Below are positions 24,346 to 33,265 of a stretch of 64,000 bases of DNA, piece after piece. The DNA is taken from positions 37,863 to 101,862 of the forward strand of contig JAISXD010000079.1 in the NCBI GenBank assembly GCA_031270665.1, read 5' to 3'. Origin of the DNA: Tannerellaceae bacterium (GTDB lineage Bacteria > Bacteroidota > Bacteroidia > Bacteroidales > Tannerellaceae). The notes beneath the pieces were generated by a model. It saw nothing but the letters and a program-made list of their open reading frames with translations. It made no database searches and was not told the origin of the DNA. Position 1 is the first letter of the stretch, and each line of letters starts with the position of its first letter. The translations under genes and the position numbers were made by a program.

Positions 24346-27300
24346 TTAAAATGTTACTGTACAACCAATATTAATAACTTTTGACGGCGGTATAAAGTTA
24401 CCTGTTTGTGTATCTCCTTCCGGATCAAAATAATCAAAATTAGTAAATGTAACCAGGTTGTTTCCGTTCAAATATAAGCGTGCAAACGAAAGGAATTTCG
24501 TTTTTTCGAGAATATGCTTCGGAATGGAATACCCTATTTCGATATTTTTTAACCTTAAATAGTTGGTTTTTCGCAGCCAATAAGTATTGTATTGACCTTG
24601 CCCGCTATCCCAGTAATATTTGCCGCGAGCATGTACACGCGGATGTTTATCCGTAGGATTGTCTACCGACCAGTGGTTTTCATAAATACTTATATGATAG
24701 TTCCCAATCTCGCCCGAGTCAAAATACACTCTGTTCCAAGCGTCGGCAGCGCCCTGGAACAAGAAACTCAAGTCAAAATCCTTCCATTGGAAAGAAGCAT
24801 TGAAGGCATATGTCCATTTGGGGTCTTTATTCCTGTCAAACCGGACACGGTCGTCTGGAGTTATCTCTTTATCGCCGTCGGTATCCTTAAATTTCATATC
24901 ACCCGGCTGAAGGCCTTTATCAGTAGTGATTTCATCATAATTCGGACGGTTGGCCGTATCATTGATTTCATCCCAGTCTTTGAACACGCCGTCAAACACG
25001 TATACCAAACTTCGTTCTGGATAATTAATATCCATCGGGAAGGAATGCCCTGTAGATTTCTGCCATTCCGGCGCTCCCGGCGCTTCGTCCCAATACGTAA
25101 TCTTATTTTTACTGTACAATACAGTACCCGACATACGATAGCTAAAATCCTTACCGATCCGGTCGCTCCACTCAAGTTTCATATCAAATCCCTTGTTCTG
25201 CACTTCACCGATATTTTCAGCCGGCAGCGTTAACCCTGCTGTTTGAGGAATGGAAGCATTTCTTCTCCACAAAATTTTGGAACGCTTGTTGTAGAAATAA
25301 TCGGCTTCCAGCGAGAAACGATTTTTGAGGGTACGGAGTTCAATCCCTACGTTTGAATTATTAGCGACCTCCCATGTAATCTTGGTATTCGGGAAACGGC
25401 TGGCCTCGAGGCCTTTCTGGTCGCCTCCGTCAACAATATAACCATACGCATACTTATACGTTGCCAAGAATTGGTATTCCTGTAATTTACTATCAAAATA
25501 TACCTGGTCGTTACCCATTTGCCCCCACGATCCGCGAACCTTGAAATAGTCGATAAAAGAGAGGTTTTCTTTCCAGAAGTTTTCTTCAGACATACGATAG
25601 CCTACCAATACACCCGGGAAAAATCCATAGCGGTTGTCTTCCGGAAACATATAGGAAGCGTCGTAACGCCAAACGAACTCAGCCAGATATTTTTCCTTAT
25701 AATTATAAGCGATACGTCCGAAATAGTTCATACGGGATCTTTTCCAGTTTTTGTCCCATTCGTCGTTGCTTTTACTTAGTGCATCCTTTTCCTTATCACC
25801 TCCGGCATCAAAGAGTTGTACGGCTGTTGAAAGATAATATCTGCGCATGGCCTCGAAGTATTCATTATCGGACTGATCCTTTTCTGTACCAGCCAACAGG
25901 CTTATCCCATGATTCCCAAATGTTTTCTCATAGCTCAGAATACCGCCGGCCACTAAATTGGTCTGGTCTTCCGAATACATGTCTAACCGGGGATCCGGAT
26001 GACTGGGATAGTTTAAACCGCCGGTTAGTTTTGGGGTTACACCGTCAGCTTCTAATGATACGCCATCCCATGAATACAGTGTCCAAGGCTGGAACCATTT
26101 TTTTCGCTGGCTGAGAAATTTATCGTAAGCAATATTTAGATTCAATTTCAAACCTTCGATCCAAGGCTGAGAGATCTCGGCATATGCATTCGTCTGTATA
26201 TAGTAATGTCTCTGTCTGTCATATCCGGTTATGTCCGAAGCAGCTACCGCCGGGTTTCGACCGTATTCCTGCGCCGGGCCGGGCAGTCCGTTCGGCCAGA
26301 AAGCCGGGTCGGTAGGACGCCCTCTTACGGTGAACCATAATACATCGCCAGCGCCTTGGCTGGGGTAATTTCTGTTTTCCTGACGCCCCATTAAATTTAC
26401 GCCGACTTTTACAAATTCATGTAATTCAGCATCGATATTCATACGAAGGTTGTACTGCTTATAGTTATTGGCCGACCTTTTCCAGTATCCGTCCTGATAG
26501 CGGTGACCGAAGTTTACATAATACGACATTTTATCTGTCCCGCCTTCCAAGTCGGCTGTATGGGTACGCTGTGGCGACCAATCGGCATACGTAGCCTCTA
26601 CCCAATCGGTATTCGGATATCGCCAAGGATCTGAACCGTCACGGTATTTCTGAATTTCTTCTTGCGTTTTCCAAGGGGGAAGAAGGATGGATTCTCCATA
26701 CTTCGGGTTCTGCATACCGTCATTAACGATCAGTTCGTTACGCAATTCGGCATATTGAGCGGCATCCGCCATTTCAGGAAGCATATTAGGCGTTCCCATC
26801 CCTTGATTGAACGAATACGTCAATTTAGGTTTTCCCGTTTTTCCTTTCTTGGTAGTAATAAGGATTACGCCATTGGCGGCACGCGCCCCATAAATAGCGG
26901 CCGACGCATCTTTCAAAACCGACATACTTTCGATTTCGTTCGGGTCTAAACGGTTTAATCCCCCGGCTCTTGCCGCTACCCCGTCAATTACAATCAGGGG
27001 GTCATTATTTCCGAGTGTGTTTGAACCTCTGATGCGAATTGTCGTATTATCACTTCCCGGTTCTCCTGTGCGCTGGAAGGTAGAAACCCCCGCTAAACGA
27101 CCTGCAATGGAGTTAGACAAGTTGGTGGCAGGAGATTTTAATAACTCGCCACCCCGTACAGAGGATACGGAACCTGTCACTGTTTCCTTCTTTTGTACAC
27201 CGTAACCAACCACCACTACTTCGTCCAAGGCCTGTGAATCATCCCGCAAAGTAACATCAATTTTTCTTTGGGTACCTATCGTAATTTCCTGAGTTACATA

Positions 27301-27576
27301 ACCAACATAAGAAAAAACTAAAATGGATTGATTACCTGGAACTTCCAGCGTGTATCCTCCATCTAAGTTTGTAATGGTTCCGATAGTTGTTCCCTTTACC
27401 GTCACATTTACCCCAATCAAGGCTTCTCCTGCGTTATCAATAACTTTACCTGTAACCGTTACATTTTGAGCAAATGTTGCGGTTGTACATAATAATAGTA
27501 ATAAGATTAACAAGTGTTTAATGCAATTCAGCATTCCACTCTCTTTTACCTGTTTGTTGAAAGAAAATTTTCTCAT
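24346..27576 (-). CDS. SusC-like TonB-dependent transporter (pair 1)
   Basis: A 1076-residue SusC/RagA family transporter. A signal segment (LLILLLLLCTTATFAQ) is preceded by an unusually long N-terminal arm of about 15 residues; an alternative start is MLNCIKHLL. Then come the CarboxypepD_reg-like domain (VTGKVIDNAGEALIGVNVTV), a TonB box region (ALDEVVVVGYGVQKKETVTG), the plug with the SusC signature (PLIVIDGVAARAGGLNRLDP, SVLKDASAAIYGARAANGVI), and the barrel ending in GCTVTF. It imports glycan fragments with the SusD partner. It has no STN domain, so it is not set up for sigma/anti-sigma signalling, unlike the second susC. Confidence 0.96.
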   Translation of the reverse strand: MRKFSFNKQVKESGMLNCIKHLLILLLLLCTTATFAQNVTVTGKVIDNAGEALIGVNVTVKGTTIGTITNLDGGYTLEVPGNQSILVFSYVGYVTQEITIGTQRKIDVTLRDDSQALDEVVVVGYGVQKKETVTGSVSSVRGGELLKSPATNLSNSIAGRLAGVSTFQRTGEPGSDNTTIRIRGSNTLGNNDPLIVIDGVAARAGGLNRLDPNEIESMSVLKDASAAIYGARAANGVILITTKKGKTGKPKLTYSFNQGMGTPNMLPEMADAAQYAELRNELIVNDGMQNPKYGESILLPPWKTQEEIQKYRDGSDPWRYPNTDWVEATYADWSPQRTHTADLEGGTDKMSYYVNFGHRYQDGYWKRSANNYKQYNLRMNIDAELHEFVKVGVNLMGRQENRNYPSQGAGDVLWFTVRGRPTDPAFWPNGLPGPAQEYGRNPAVAASDITGYDRQRHYYIQTNAYAEISQPWIEGLKLNLNIAYDKFLSQRKKWFQPWTLYSWDGVSLEADGVTPKLTGGLNYPSHPDPRLDMYSEDQTNLVAGGILSYEKTFGNHGISLLAGTEKDQSDNEYFEAMRRYYLSTAVQLFDAGGDKEKDALSKSNDEWDKNWKRSRMNYFGRIAYNYKEKYLAEFVWRYDASYMFPEDNRYGFFPGVLVGYRMSEENFWKENLSFIDYFKVRGSWGQMGNDQVYFDSKLQEYQFLATYKYAYGYIVDGGDQKGLEASRFPNTKITWEVANNSNVGIELRTLKNRFSLEADYFYNKRSKILWRRNASIPQTAGLTLPAENIGEVQNKGFDMKLEWSDRIGKDFSYRMSGTVLYSKNKITYWDEAPGAPEWQKSTGHSFPMDINYPERSLVYVFDGVFKDWDEINDTANRPNYDEITTDKGLQPGDMKFKDTDGDKEITPDDRVRFDRNKDPKWTYAFNASFQWKDFDLSFLFQGAADAWNRVYFDSGEIGNYHISIYENHWSVDNPTDKHPRVHARGKYYWDSGQGQYNTYWLRKTNYLRLKNIEIGYSIPKHILEKTKFLSFARLYLNGNNLVTFTNFDYFDPEGDTQTGNFIPPSKVINIGCTVTF

Positions 27577-28466
27577 ACTTTCTTCATTTAATTAGTTTAA
27601 TAAGGTTATACATTTTAGATATTTCTATCCGTCTCTCACATTGATTAAAAGCATACGTACTTACATCATAGGCATTATTGAATTTAGTTAAACATTATAA
27701 TTGCTTGATTATATACGGAATAAACTCCGATTTTCAGACATTTGTATCTTATTGATATAAGATGAGAATAAGAATTTATAATGGCAGTACACTGCAATTC
27801 AATCATTTCAAGTTGTTCCATAATACATTAAAACAAAGCATATTAGGTTAAGAATTTATATTTATAACTACCCCGTTGTCTAACAAAACAGGAATACGTG
27901 TCTATAATACAGCAACAACAACGCAAAGATATATGATTTTATGATATAAACAACTTTTAATGCAAATTTTGTTATAAATAATATTTATTGTCATGAAATA
28001 ATTCCAATTTTCTAAATTATCCGGTTTTTCTGATGCATTGCCGACAGGACAGGGGAGCAGGTTTCACGCATCCGCCAATTGCTTTGTACAATATCCATTC
28101 AAGCTGTGGAGAAGTTATTCGTGACAGCGTATAACTTTATTGATGGGTTCCGATAGATTTCATGTTTTGCTCACCATATTTTCCACCGTTCACGGCTGTG
28201 ACCGGACTCGCTCACAAAGGTGAGCGGATCCATTCACGGCTGTGAGCGAGTCCGGTCACAAAGGTGAGCGGTGGAAAAGGCTGAAAACTCATGATTACTT
28301 ATTCATCATGCCGGCAATAAAACAACAAGATGATTCGCCTCCGGATACATAACAGCGTTACATGCGGATACGCTTATCCCGAACTCAGGCTATTAATATG
28401 ACAGAATCAGTATCCGTATTGAATAAAATACTATATTTACACCTGAATTTTTAAATCCGGTTTGCC
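27577..28466. other. 890-bp intergenic region upstream of susC pair 1
   Basis: No gene is supported in this divergent gap. The SusC side (27577-28020) is very AT-rich and should contain its promoter, though no unambiguous TTTG/TAnnTTTG pair stands out. A 100-bp near-palindrome sits at 28179-28278. Confidence 0.7.
28179..28278. repeat. 100-bp near-palindrome built of two direct repeats with inverted cores
   Basis: Bases 28179-28278 form an inverted repeat centred on GGATCC (28226-28231), with 41 of 50 positions pairing. The same bases also form two 39-bp direct units (28189-28227 and 28233-28271): TTCACGGCTGTGA, a 10-base core, then TCACAAAGGTGAGCGG. The core is CCGGACTCGC in the first and its reverse complement GCGAGTCCGG in the second. 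The arms end in TTTTCCACCG / CGGTGGAAAA. It lies far from both flanking genes. Confidence 0.9.
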
Positions 28467-29426
28467 ATGAAAAAATATATCCTGTTTTTGTTTGTTGCCG
28501 TTCTTATATCTTCCTGTACAAAACAGATATCTCCCCAATCCGTAGAAATAGAGAAACAAACGTTTATTTTTTCTATTAAAGGGACTGATACGCTACGGCT
28601 CGATAAGTATGATATTCCATCCAAAGAGATAAATAAACCTTGTGTTTTGTTTGTTTTTGGAGGCGGCTTTGTTGAGGGAGCGCGAACGGCGGAATATAAT
28701 GTTGAGTATCTTAAAAAACTGGCGGAAAAAGGATATGTAGGAATTGGCATTGACTATCGCTTAGGATTGAAAGACATAAAAGACAGAAATGTATCCGATC
28801 CTGCCAATATAGTTGGGGCATTACTCGATGCAATCCATATGGCTGTGGAGGATATGTTCGATGCAACCGGTTTTGTTTACGAACATGCCGGAGCGTGGGG
28901 AATTGATAAAACCAAAATCATTGCCAATGGTTCAAGCGCTGGAGCCGTAACCGTATTGCAAGGCGAATACATAATCTGTAATAATATGGAATTGTCCAAA
29001 CGGCTGCCCGACGGTTTCCGCTATGGGGGAATTATCGCTTTTGCCGGCGCTGTCGCTAACGAAAGCGGCGATTTGACGTGGCCGGTAAATCCGTCACCCA
29101 TCCAGCTTTTTCATGGAGACGCCGATAAGAATGTACCTTTTTATAAAGCCTTGCTGGGAGACGCCGGATTATATGGCTCTAAATATATAGCCGGGCAATT
29201 GAATAAAATGCAATCGCCCTATTATTTCTATGAAGTGGAAAATGCCGCACATGAAATAGCCCATGCGCCCATGCGCTATAATTTAGGCGAAATAGGCACC
29301 TTTATTGATAAATTCATACTTAATCCCGAACCGCTTATTATCCACACGGTAGCGGAACAAATCGGCAAACCCGAATTGGAAAAAGAGTTTGATTTTATGG
29401 ACTATATCAATACCAATTACAACTAA
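28467..29426 (+). CDS. Alpha/beta-hydrolase (esterase) lipoprotein
   Basis: A 319-residue lipoprotein: signal KKYILFLFVAVLISSC with lipobox. The body is an esterase-like alpha/beta hydrolase. The oxyanion region FVFGGGFVEGARTAEYN replaces the HGGG of lipases, the nucleophile elbow is GSSAG near residue 157, the acid is in LFHGDADKNVPFYKA, and the histidine is in ENAAHEIAH. It could deacetylate or deacylate sugars outside the cytoplasm. It stands alone; its stop overlaps the convergent purN stop by three bases. Confidence 0.85.
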   Translation: MKKYILFLFVAVLISSCTKQISPQSVEIEKQTFIFSIKGTDTLRLDKYDIPSKEINKPCVLFVFGGGFVEGARTAEYNVEYLKKLAEKGYVGIGIDYRLGLKDIKDRNVSDPANIVGALLDAIHMAVEDMFDATGFVYEHAGAWGIDKTKIIANGSSAGAVTVLQGEYIICNNMELSKRLPDGFRYGGIIAFAGAVANESGDLTWPVNPSPIQLFHGDADKNVPFYKALLGDAGLYGSKYIAGQLNKMQSPYYFYEVENAAHEIAHAPMRYNLGEIGTFIDKFILNPEPLIIHTVAEQIGKPELEKEFDFMDYINTNYN

Positions 29427-29992
29427 CGCCCGGTAAGCAAACGTTCTATTACAGAAGGATAATGTTCATATTCCAAAGCATGTACTTTGGTTGCTACATC
29501 TTCGGGGGCGTCTGAAGGAAGGACAGGGCAGGTAGCTTGGAAAATAATCTCCCCTTCGTCGTACTGTTCATTTATATAATGTATGGTAATACCCGATTCC
29601 TTTTCGCCGGCGCCTACCACCGCTTCGTGCACATGCATGCCATACATGCCTTTTCCTCCATATTTGGGCAATAGCGCCGGATGAATGTTTATAATCTTGC
29701 CGGGAAAGGCCTTTAATAATGTTTCCGGGATTTTATTCATAAAACCGGCCAATACGATAAGGTCTATCTTGTATCCGGTAAGTTTATCAATGACAGGTTT
29801 CCCTTCCGCAAATTCATCCCGCGTAAACGCAAATGAAGGAATACCCAGCCTGTTTACACGCTCATGCACTTTGACTTTCTTATTATTAGATAAAACGACG
29901 GATACGTTAACCGTTTTACTGCCTGTAAAATACCGGGCAATATTTTCAGCATTTGTCCCGGAGCCGGAAGCGAAAATAGCTATGTTCTTCAT
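29423..29992 (-). CDS. purN: Phosphoribosylglycinamide formyltransferase
   Basis: A 189-residue GAR transformylase, normal length. It transfers formyl from 10-formyl-THF to GAR in purine synthesis. Signatures are IAIFASGSGTNAENIARYF at the start (phosphate loop), catalytic NIHPALLPKYGGKGMYG followed by HVHEAVV, and the loop ending SGITIHYINEQYDEGEIIFQ with the catalytic Asp. It is divergent from acpP; I see no purine riboswitch in the 154-bp gap. Confidence 0.96.
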   Translation of the reverse strand: MKNIAIFASGSGTNAENIARYFTGSKTVNVSVVLSNNKKVKVHERVNRLGIPSFAFTRDEFAEGKPVIDKLTGYKIDLIVLAGFMNKIPETLLKAFPGKIINIHPALLPKYGGKGMYGMHVHEAVVGAGEKESGITIHYINEQYDEGEIIFQATCPVLPSDAPEDVATKVHALEYEHYPSVIERLLTGR

Positions 29993-30061
29993 TATTTCAA
30001 TTATTTAAATGCACAAGAAAGAAGAAAATGTGCAAGTTCTGTATATTTTTAAGCTCATATA

Positions 30062-30094
30062 TTTGTTTTGTAACATAAAAAATGCTTTCCTTTG
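30062..30094 (+). promoter_or_regulatory. Promoter of acpP-fabF-rnc
   Basis: TTTG at 30062-30065 and TTCCTTTG at 30087-30094 (one base off TAnnTTTG) are 21 bases apart. The transcript would start near 30100, about 45 bases before acpP. Confidence 0.45.
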
Positions 30095-30146
30095 CACTGC
30101 AAATTTAAAAAGTATATTCTAATTTATTAATCTAAATTGAAAAGTT

Positions 30147-30383
30147 ATGTCTGAAATTGCGTCTAGAGTAAAGGCTATTATCGTTGATAAATTGAGTGTG
30201 GAAGAAACAGAAGTTACTAACGAAGCCAGTTTTACTAATGATTTAGGAGCAGACTCTCTTGATACAGTAGAGTTGATTATGGAATTCGAAAAAGAATTCG
30301 GCATCTCAATCCCCGACGATCAAGCAGAAAAAATTGCAACAGTAGGTGACGCTATCGCTTATATCGAAGCAAACGCGAAGTAA
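30147..30383 (+). CDS. acpP: Acyl carrier protein
   Basis: A 78-residue acidic ACP. The phosphopantetheine serine is in [19 protein letters not shown] near residue 38. It carries acyl chains in type II fatty-acid synthesis in the cytoplasm. It is followed 19 bases on by fabF and then rnc, the standard bacterial order, and is likely the first gene of the operon. Confidence 0.97.
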   Translation: MSEIASRVKAIIVDKLSVEETEVTNEASFTNDLGADSLDTVELIMEFEKEFGISIPDDQAEKIATVGDAIAYIEANAK

Positions 30384-30402
30384 TCCCCTTTTATTTCAAC
30401 GT

Positions 30403-31659
30403 ATGGAATTAAAAAGAATTGTAGTGACAGGCCTTGGAGCTATTACTCCGCTTGGTAATACCCTCTCAGACACTTGGGAGGGCCTTATTAACGGTAGAAG
30501 TGGAGCCGGGCCTATTACTCAGTTTAATGCAGAAAAATTTAAAACACATTTTGCCTGTGAAGTGAAAAACTTCGATCCGTTACAAATTATGGACCGGAAA
30601 GAAGTGCGTAAATGTGATCGCTATACCCTGTTAGCATTAAACGCTGCCAAAGAAGCAATCGCTGATTCGGCCTTAGATACAGAGACAGAAAACCCGGACC
30701 GTATCGGAGTGATATTTGCATCCGGTATCGGTGGTATCAAAACATTTGAAGACGAAGTAAAGGCTTACGACGAGGAAAGAGGGCCGCGTTTTAATCCTTT
30801 TTTCATTCCTAAGATGATTTCCGATATTGCTGCCGGGCAAATTTCCATGATATACGGATTCAGAGGGCCTAATTTTGCTACTGTTTCGGCTTGCGCATCT
30901 TCTACCAACGCTATTTCCGATGCATTCAATTATATCCGTTTAGGAAAGGCTGACGTCATCGTTACCGGCGGCGCGGAAGCGGCTGTTTCGGCAGCAGGCA
31001 TAGGCGGTTTTAATGCGATGAACGCCCTGTCTACCCGTAATGATTCGCCCCATACGGCTTCGCGTCCGTTTAGCCTGAGCCGGGATGGATTTGTATTAGG
31101 CGAAGGTTCGGCCTGCCTGGTGCTTGAAGAAATGGAGCATGCTCTGGCAAGAGGAGCTAAAATATACTGTGAAATAGTAGGGACAGGCATGTCTGCCGAT
31201 GCATACCACTTAACAGCTTCGCATCCTGAAGGATTAGGCGCTAAGCTGGTTATGAGAAACGCGTTGGAAGATGCAGGAATGAAACCGGAAGATATTGATT
31301 ATATCAATGTACATGGAACCTCTACCCCTGTTGGCGACATATCGGAAGCAAGAGCTATTAAAGATATATTTGGCGAACATGCTTATAACCTGAATATCAG
31401 TTCTACAAAGTCTATGACCGGGCACCTTTTAGGAGCAGCCGGAGCATTGGAAGCAATTGCCTGCATCCTGACAGTGAAAGAAGGCGTCATTCCTCCTACG
31501 ATTAATCATGAGGAAGGCGACAACGATCCGGAAATAGATTATAAGCTGAACTTTACATTTAACAAAGCACAAAAAAGAGAAATAAATGCCGCCCTATCCA
31601 ACACCTTCGGTTTCGGAGGACATAATGCAAGCGTAATTGTAAAGAAATTTGTCAGATAA
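30403..31659 (+). CDS. fabF: 3-oxoacyl-[acyl-carrier-protein] synthase II
   Basis: A 418-residue condensing enzyme that extends acyl-ACP with malonyl-ACP. The Cys-His-His triad is visible: ATVSACASSTNAISDAF, NVHGTSTPVGD and STKSMTGHLLGAAGALEA. The start is placed at MELKRIVVTGLGAITPLG (30403), which matches the family, rather than the in-frame ATG at 30346 inside acpP. It lies between acpP and rnc in one operon. Confidence 0.97.
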   Translation: MELKRIVVTGLGAITPLGNTLSDTWEGLINGRSGAGPITQFNAEKFKTHFACEVKNFDPLQIMDRKEVRKCDRYTLLALNAAKEAIADSALDTETENPDRIGVIFASGIGGIKTFEDEVKAYDEERGPRFNPFFIPKMISDIAAGQISMIYGFRGPNFATVSACASSTNAISDAFNYIRLGKADVIVTGGAEAAVSAAGIGGFNAMNALSTRNDSPHTASRPFSLSRDGFVLGEGSACLVLEEMEHALARGAKIYCEIVGTGMSADAYHLTASHPEGLGAKLVMRNALEDAGMKPEDIDYINVHGTSTPVGDISEARAIKDIFGEHAYNLNISSTKSMTGHLLGAAGALEAIACILTVKEGVIPPTINHEEGDNDPEIDYKLNFTFNKAQKREINAALSNTFGFGGHNASVIVKKFVR

Positions 31660-31671
31660 CCGTCTTTAAAA

Positions 31672-32511
31672 GTGTTCAAGCAATTATATAAAAGAATAAG
31701 GCTCCTTAAAAATAAAGGTAAAGAGCCTTATTTGTCTTTATATAAGCTCTTTGGTTTTTATCCCGATGATATTAGTCTGTATGAGCAGGCCTTTTTGCAT
31801 AAATCTTCTTCGATAGAAGCAGGCGACGGGCGATGGCTTAATAATGAACGCCTGGAATTTCTTGGAGATGCTATCCTCGACGCCATTGTGGCAGACATCT
31901 TATATAAACATTTCAAAAACAAACGGGAAGGGTTTCTTACCAACACACGTTCCAAGATTGTGCAACGCGATAACCTGGACCGTATAGCGGTCAACCTTGG
32001 ATTGCAAAAATTAGTTGTCTACTCAGCCAAACTCAGTTCTCATAATAACCACTTATATGGCAATGCACTGGAAGCATTGATTGGAGCGATATACCTCGAC
32101 CAGGGCTACCGGAAGTGTTATAAATTTATAGAAGATGTGGTTATTAAGAAAAACCTTGACATAGATAAATTAGCCCATAAAGAAGTAAATTTCAAGTCGA
32201 GTCTCATTGAATGGAGCCAGAAAAACAAACTCGAGATAACTTTCGACCTGATAGAATCCTTTGTTGACAATGACGGAAACCCTGTATTCCAAACATGTGT
32301 AACTTTATTTGAACATCAAATAGGGGTAGGAATCGGTTATTCCAAGAAAGAATCACAACAAAATGCAGCCAAGATGGCCATAAAAAAACTCCGCATCGAC
32401 AAAGAATTCCAGGAAACCATCTCCGAATTGAAGATAAAACTAAATGGCGAAACAACCGAAAGCCATGAATTTGACGAACTCCCCGAAGATATTGATTCCA
32501 AGATAGTTTGA
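31672..32511 (+). CDS. rnc: Ribonuclease III
   Basis: A 279-residue double-strand RNA endonuclease that processes rRNA precursors and structured mRNAs. The RNase III signature NERLEFLGDAILDAIVADIL is near residue 60, with the second acidic site in GNALEALIGAIYLDQGY. A dsRNA-binding domain follows from about residue 165 (FKSSLIEWSQKNKLEITF to KESQQNAAKMAIKKL). The start codon is GTG at 31672, 12 bases after the fabF stop. The C-terminal tail of about 30 residues beyond the dsRBD is acidic. Confidence 0.95.
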   Translation: MFKQLYKRIRLLKNKGKEPYLSLYKLFGFYPDDISLYEQAFLHKSSSIEAGDGRWLNNERLEFLGDAILDAIVADILYKHFKNKREGFLTNTRSKIVQRDNLDRIAVNLGLQKLVVYSAKLSSHNNHLYGNALEALIGAIYLDQGYRKCYKFIEDVVIKKNLDIDKLAHKEVNFKSSLIEWSQKNKLEITFDLIESFVDNDGNPVFQTCVTLFEHQIGVGIGYSKKESQQNAAKMAIKKLRIDKEFQETISELKIKLNGETTESHEFDELPEDIDSKIV

Positions 32512-32596
32512 ACCAATAACCCAACCCCGTTCATCCCAAAGGACAAGTCGTTTAATGACATTGTCCTAAAGTGCGTTAGGATTGGGGTAGATTGGT
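32512..32596. other. Structured region after rnc
   Basis: Nested inverted repeats: ACCAAT (32512-32517) with ATTGGT (32591-32596), and GGACAA (32541-32546) with TTGTCC (32561-32566). There is no T-run. It may be a 3' structure or leaderless terminator of the acpP-fabF-rnc transcript; the remaining gap to 32766 shows nothing else. Confidence 0.35.
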
Positions 32597-32766
32597 TTAT
32601 CCCTTTCAAATCGTAACCTCTCTGTTTTATCCCTGAAGGAACAATCTGTTTATATTAGTTAAATCCTCTATTTTTACTATCAAAATGTCAGGAAATATTT
32701 TTTTAATCCGGGGAAAACATATTACTTCGCATCAAAATGAAATGAAAACTTATAAATAAAATTGAA

Positions 32767-33177
32767 ATGAAGACGTCATTGTTAACTAAAAGTGTTTTGG
32801 GATTTATTTTTGTTTTTGTATGCAGTATAGCTATGAATGCCGCTTCTCCCAAGAATTATATGTACGACACGAAAGAAGAAAATGGGAAAGTAGTGTCGAA
32901 AACTGTTTTCACTAACGAAAACGGGTTTCTAAACAAGCAAATGAAATACGATTTTACTTACAATGAAGAGGGTAAAGTGGCTGTAAAGAAAGCTTGTAAA
33001 TGGGATAAATCCACAGAGAGTTGGGAGCCGTTTTTCCTGATTTCTTATGAATACAACAATGAAACAGGAGATATCCACACAACCTATGGAATGTGGGATA
33101 AAAAGAAAAAGAATTACAGTTTGAATGTTCAGGAGATGATTTCGCCTGCTTCAAGCTATGATTCGATCTTTTCATAA
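32767..33177 (+). CDS. Secreted DUF3836 protein
   Basis: A 136-residue exported protein with signal peptide SVLGFIFVFVCSIAMNAASP. The mature part has repeated Y/N/G-rich strands (KQMKYDFTYNEEGKVAVKKA, then FFLISYEYNNETGDIHTTYG), the pattern of the Bacteroides-specific DUF3836 family. Its role is not known. A hairpin shared with convergent trpB lies just beyond it. It is a single-gene unit. Confidence 0.8.
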   Translation: MKTSLLTKSVLGFIFVFVCSIAMNAASPKNYMYDTKEENGKVVSKTVFTNENGFLNKQMKYDFTYNEEGKVAVKKACKWDKSTESWEPFFLISYEYNNETGDIHTTYGMWDKKKKNYSLNVQEMISPASSYDSIFS

Positions 33178-33197
33178 TGCAACAAACAGTAGAAAAT

Positions 33198-33235
33198 GGT
33201 GCAACTACGAAGATGTGAATCTTTGTTTTTGCACC
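33198..33235. terminator. Hairpin between DUF3836 gene and trpB
   Basis: GGTGCAA (33198-33204) pairs with TTGCACC (33229-33235) around a 24-base loop, between two convergent genes. It looks like a shared, imperfect terminator. Confidence 0.45.
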
Positions 33236-33265
33236 ACTTTCAATTTATAAGCAGGATGATCAGAA

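Noticed and set aside
29423..29426. Overlapping stops of convergent genes (esterase and purN) and abutting stops at 36018/36019
   Set aside because: Such tight convergent ends are common in compact genomes and need no special explanation.
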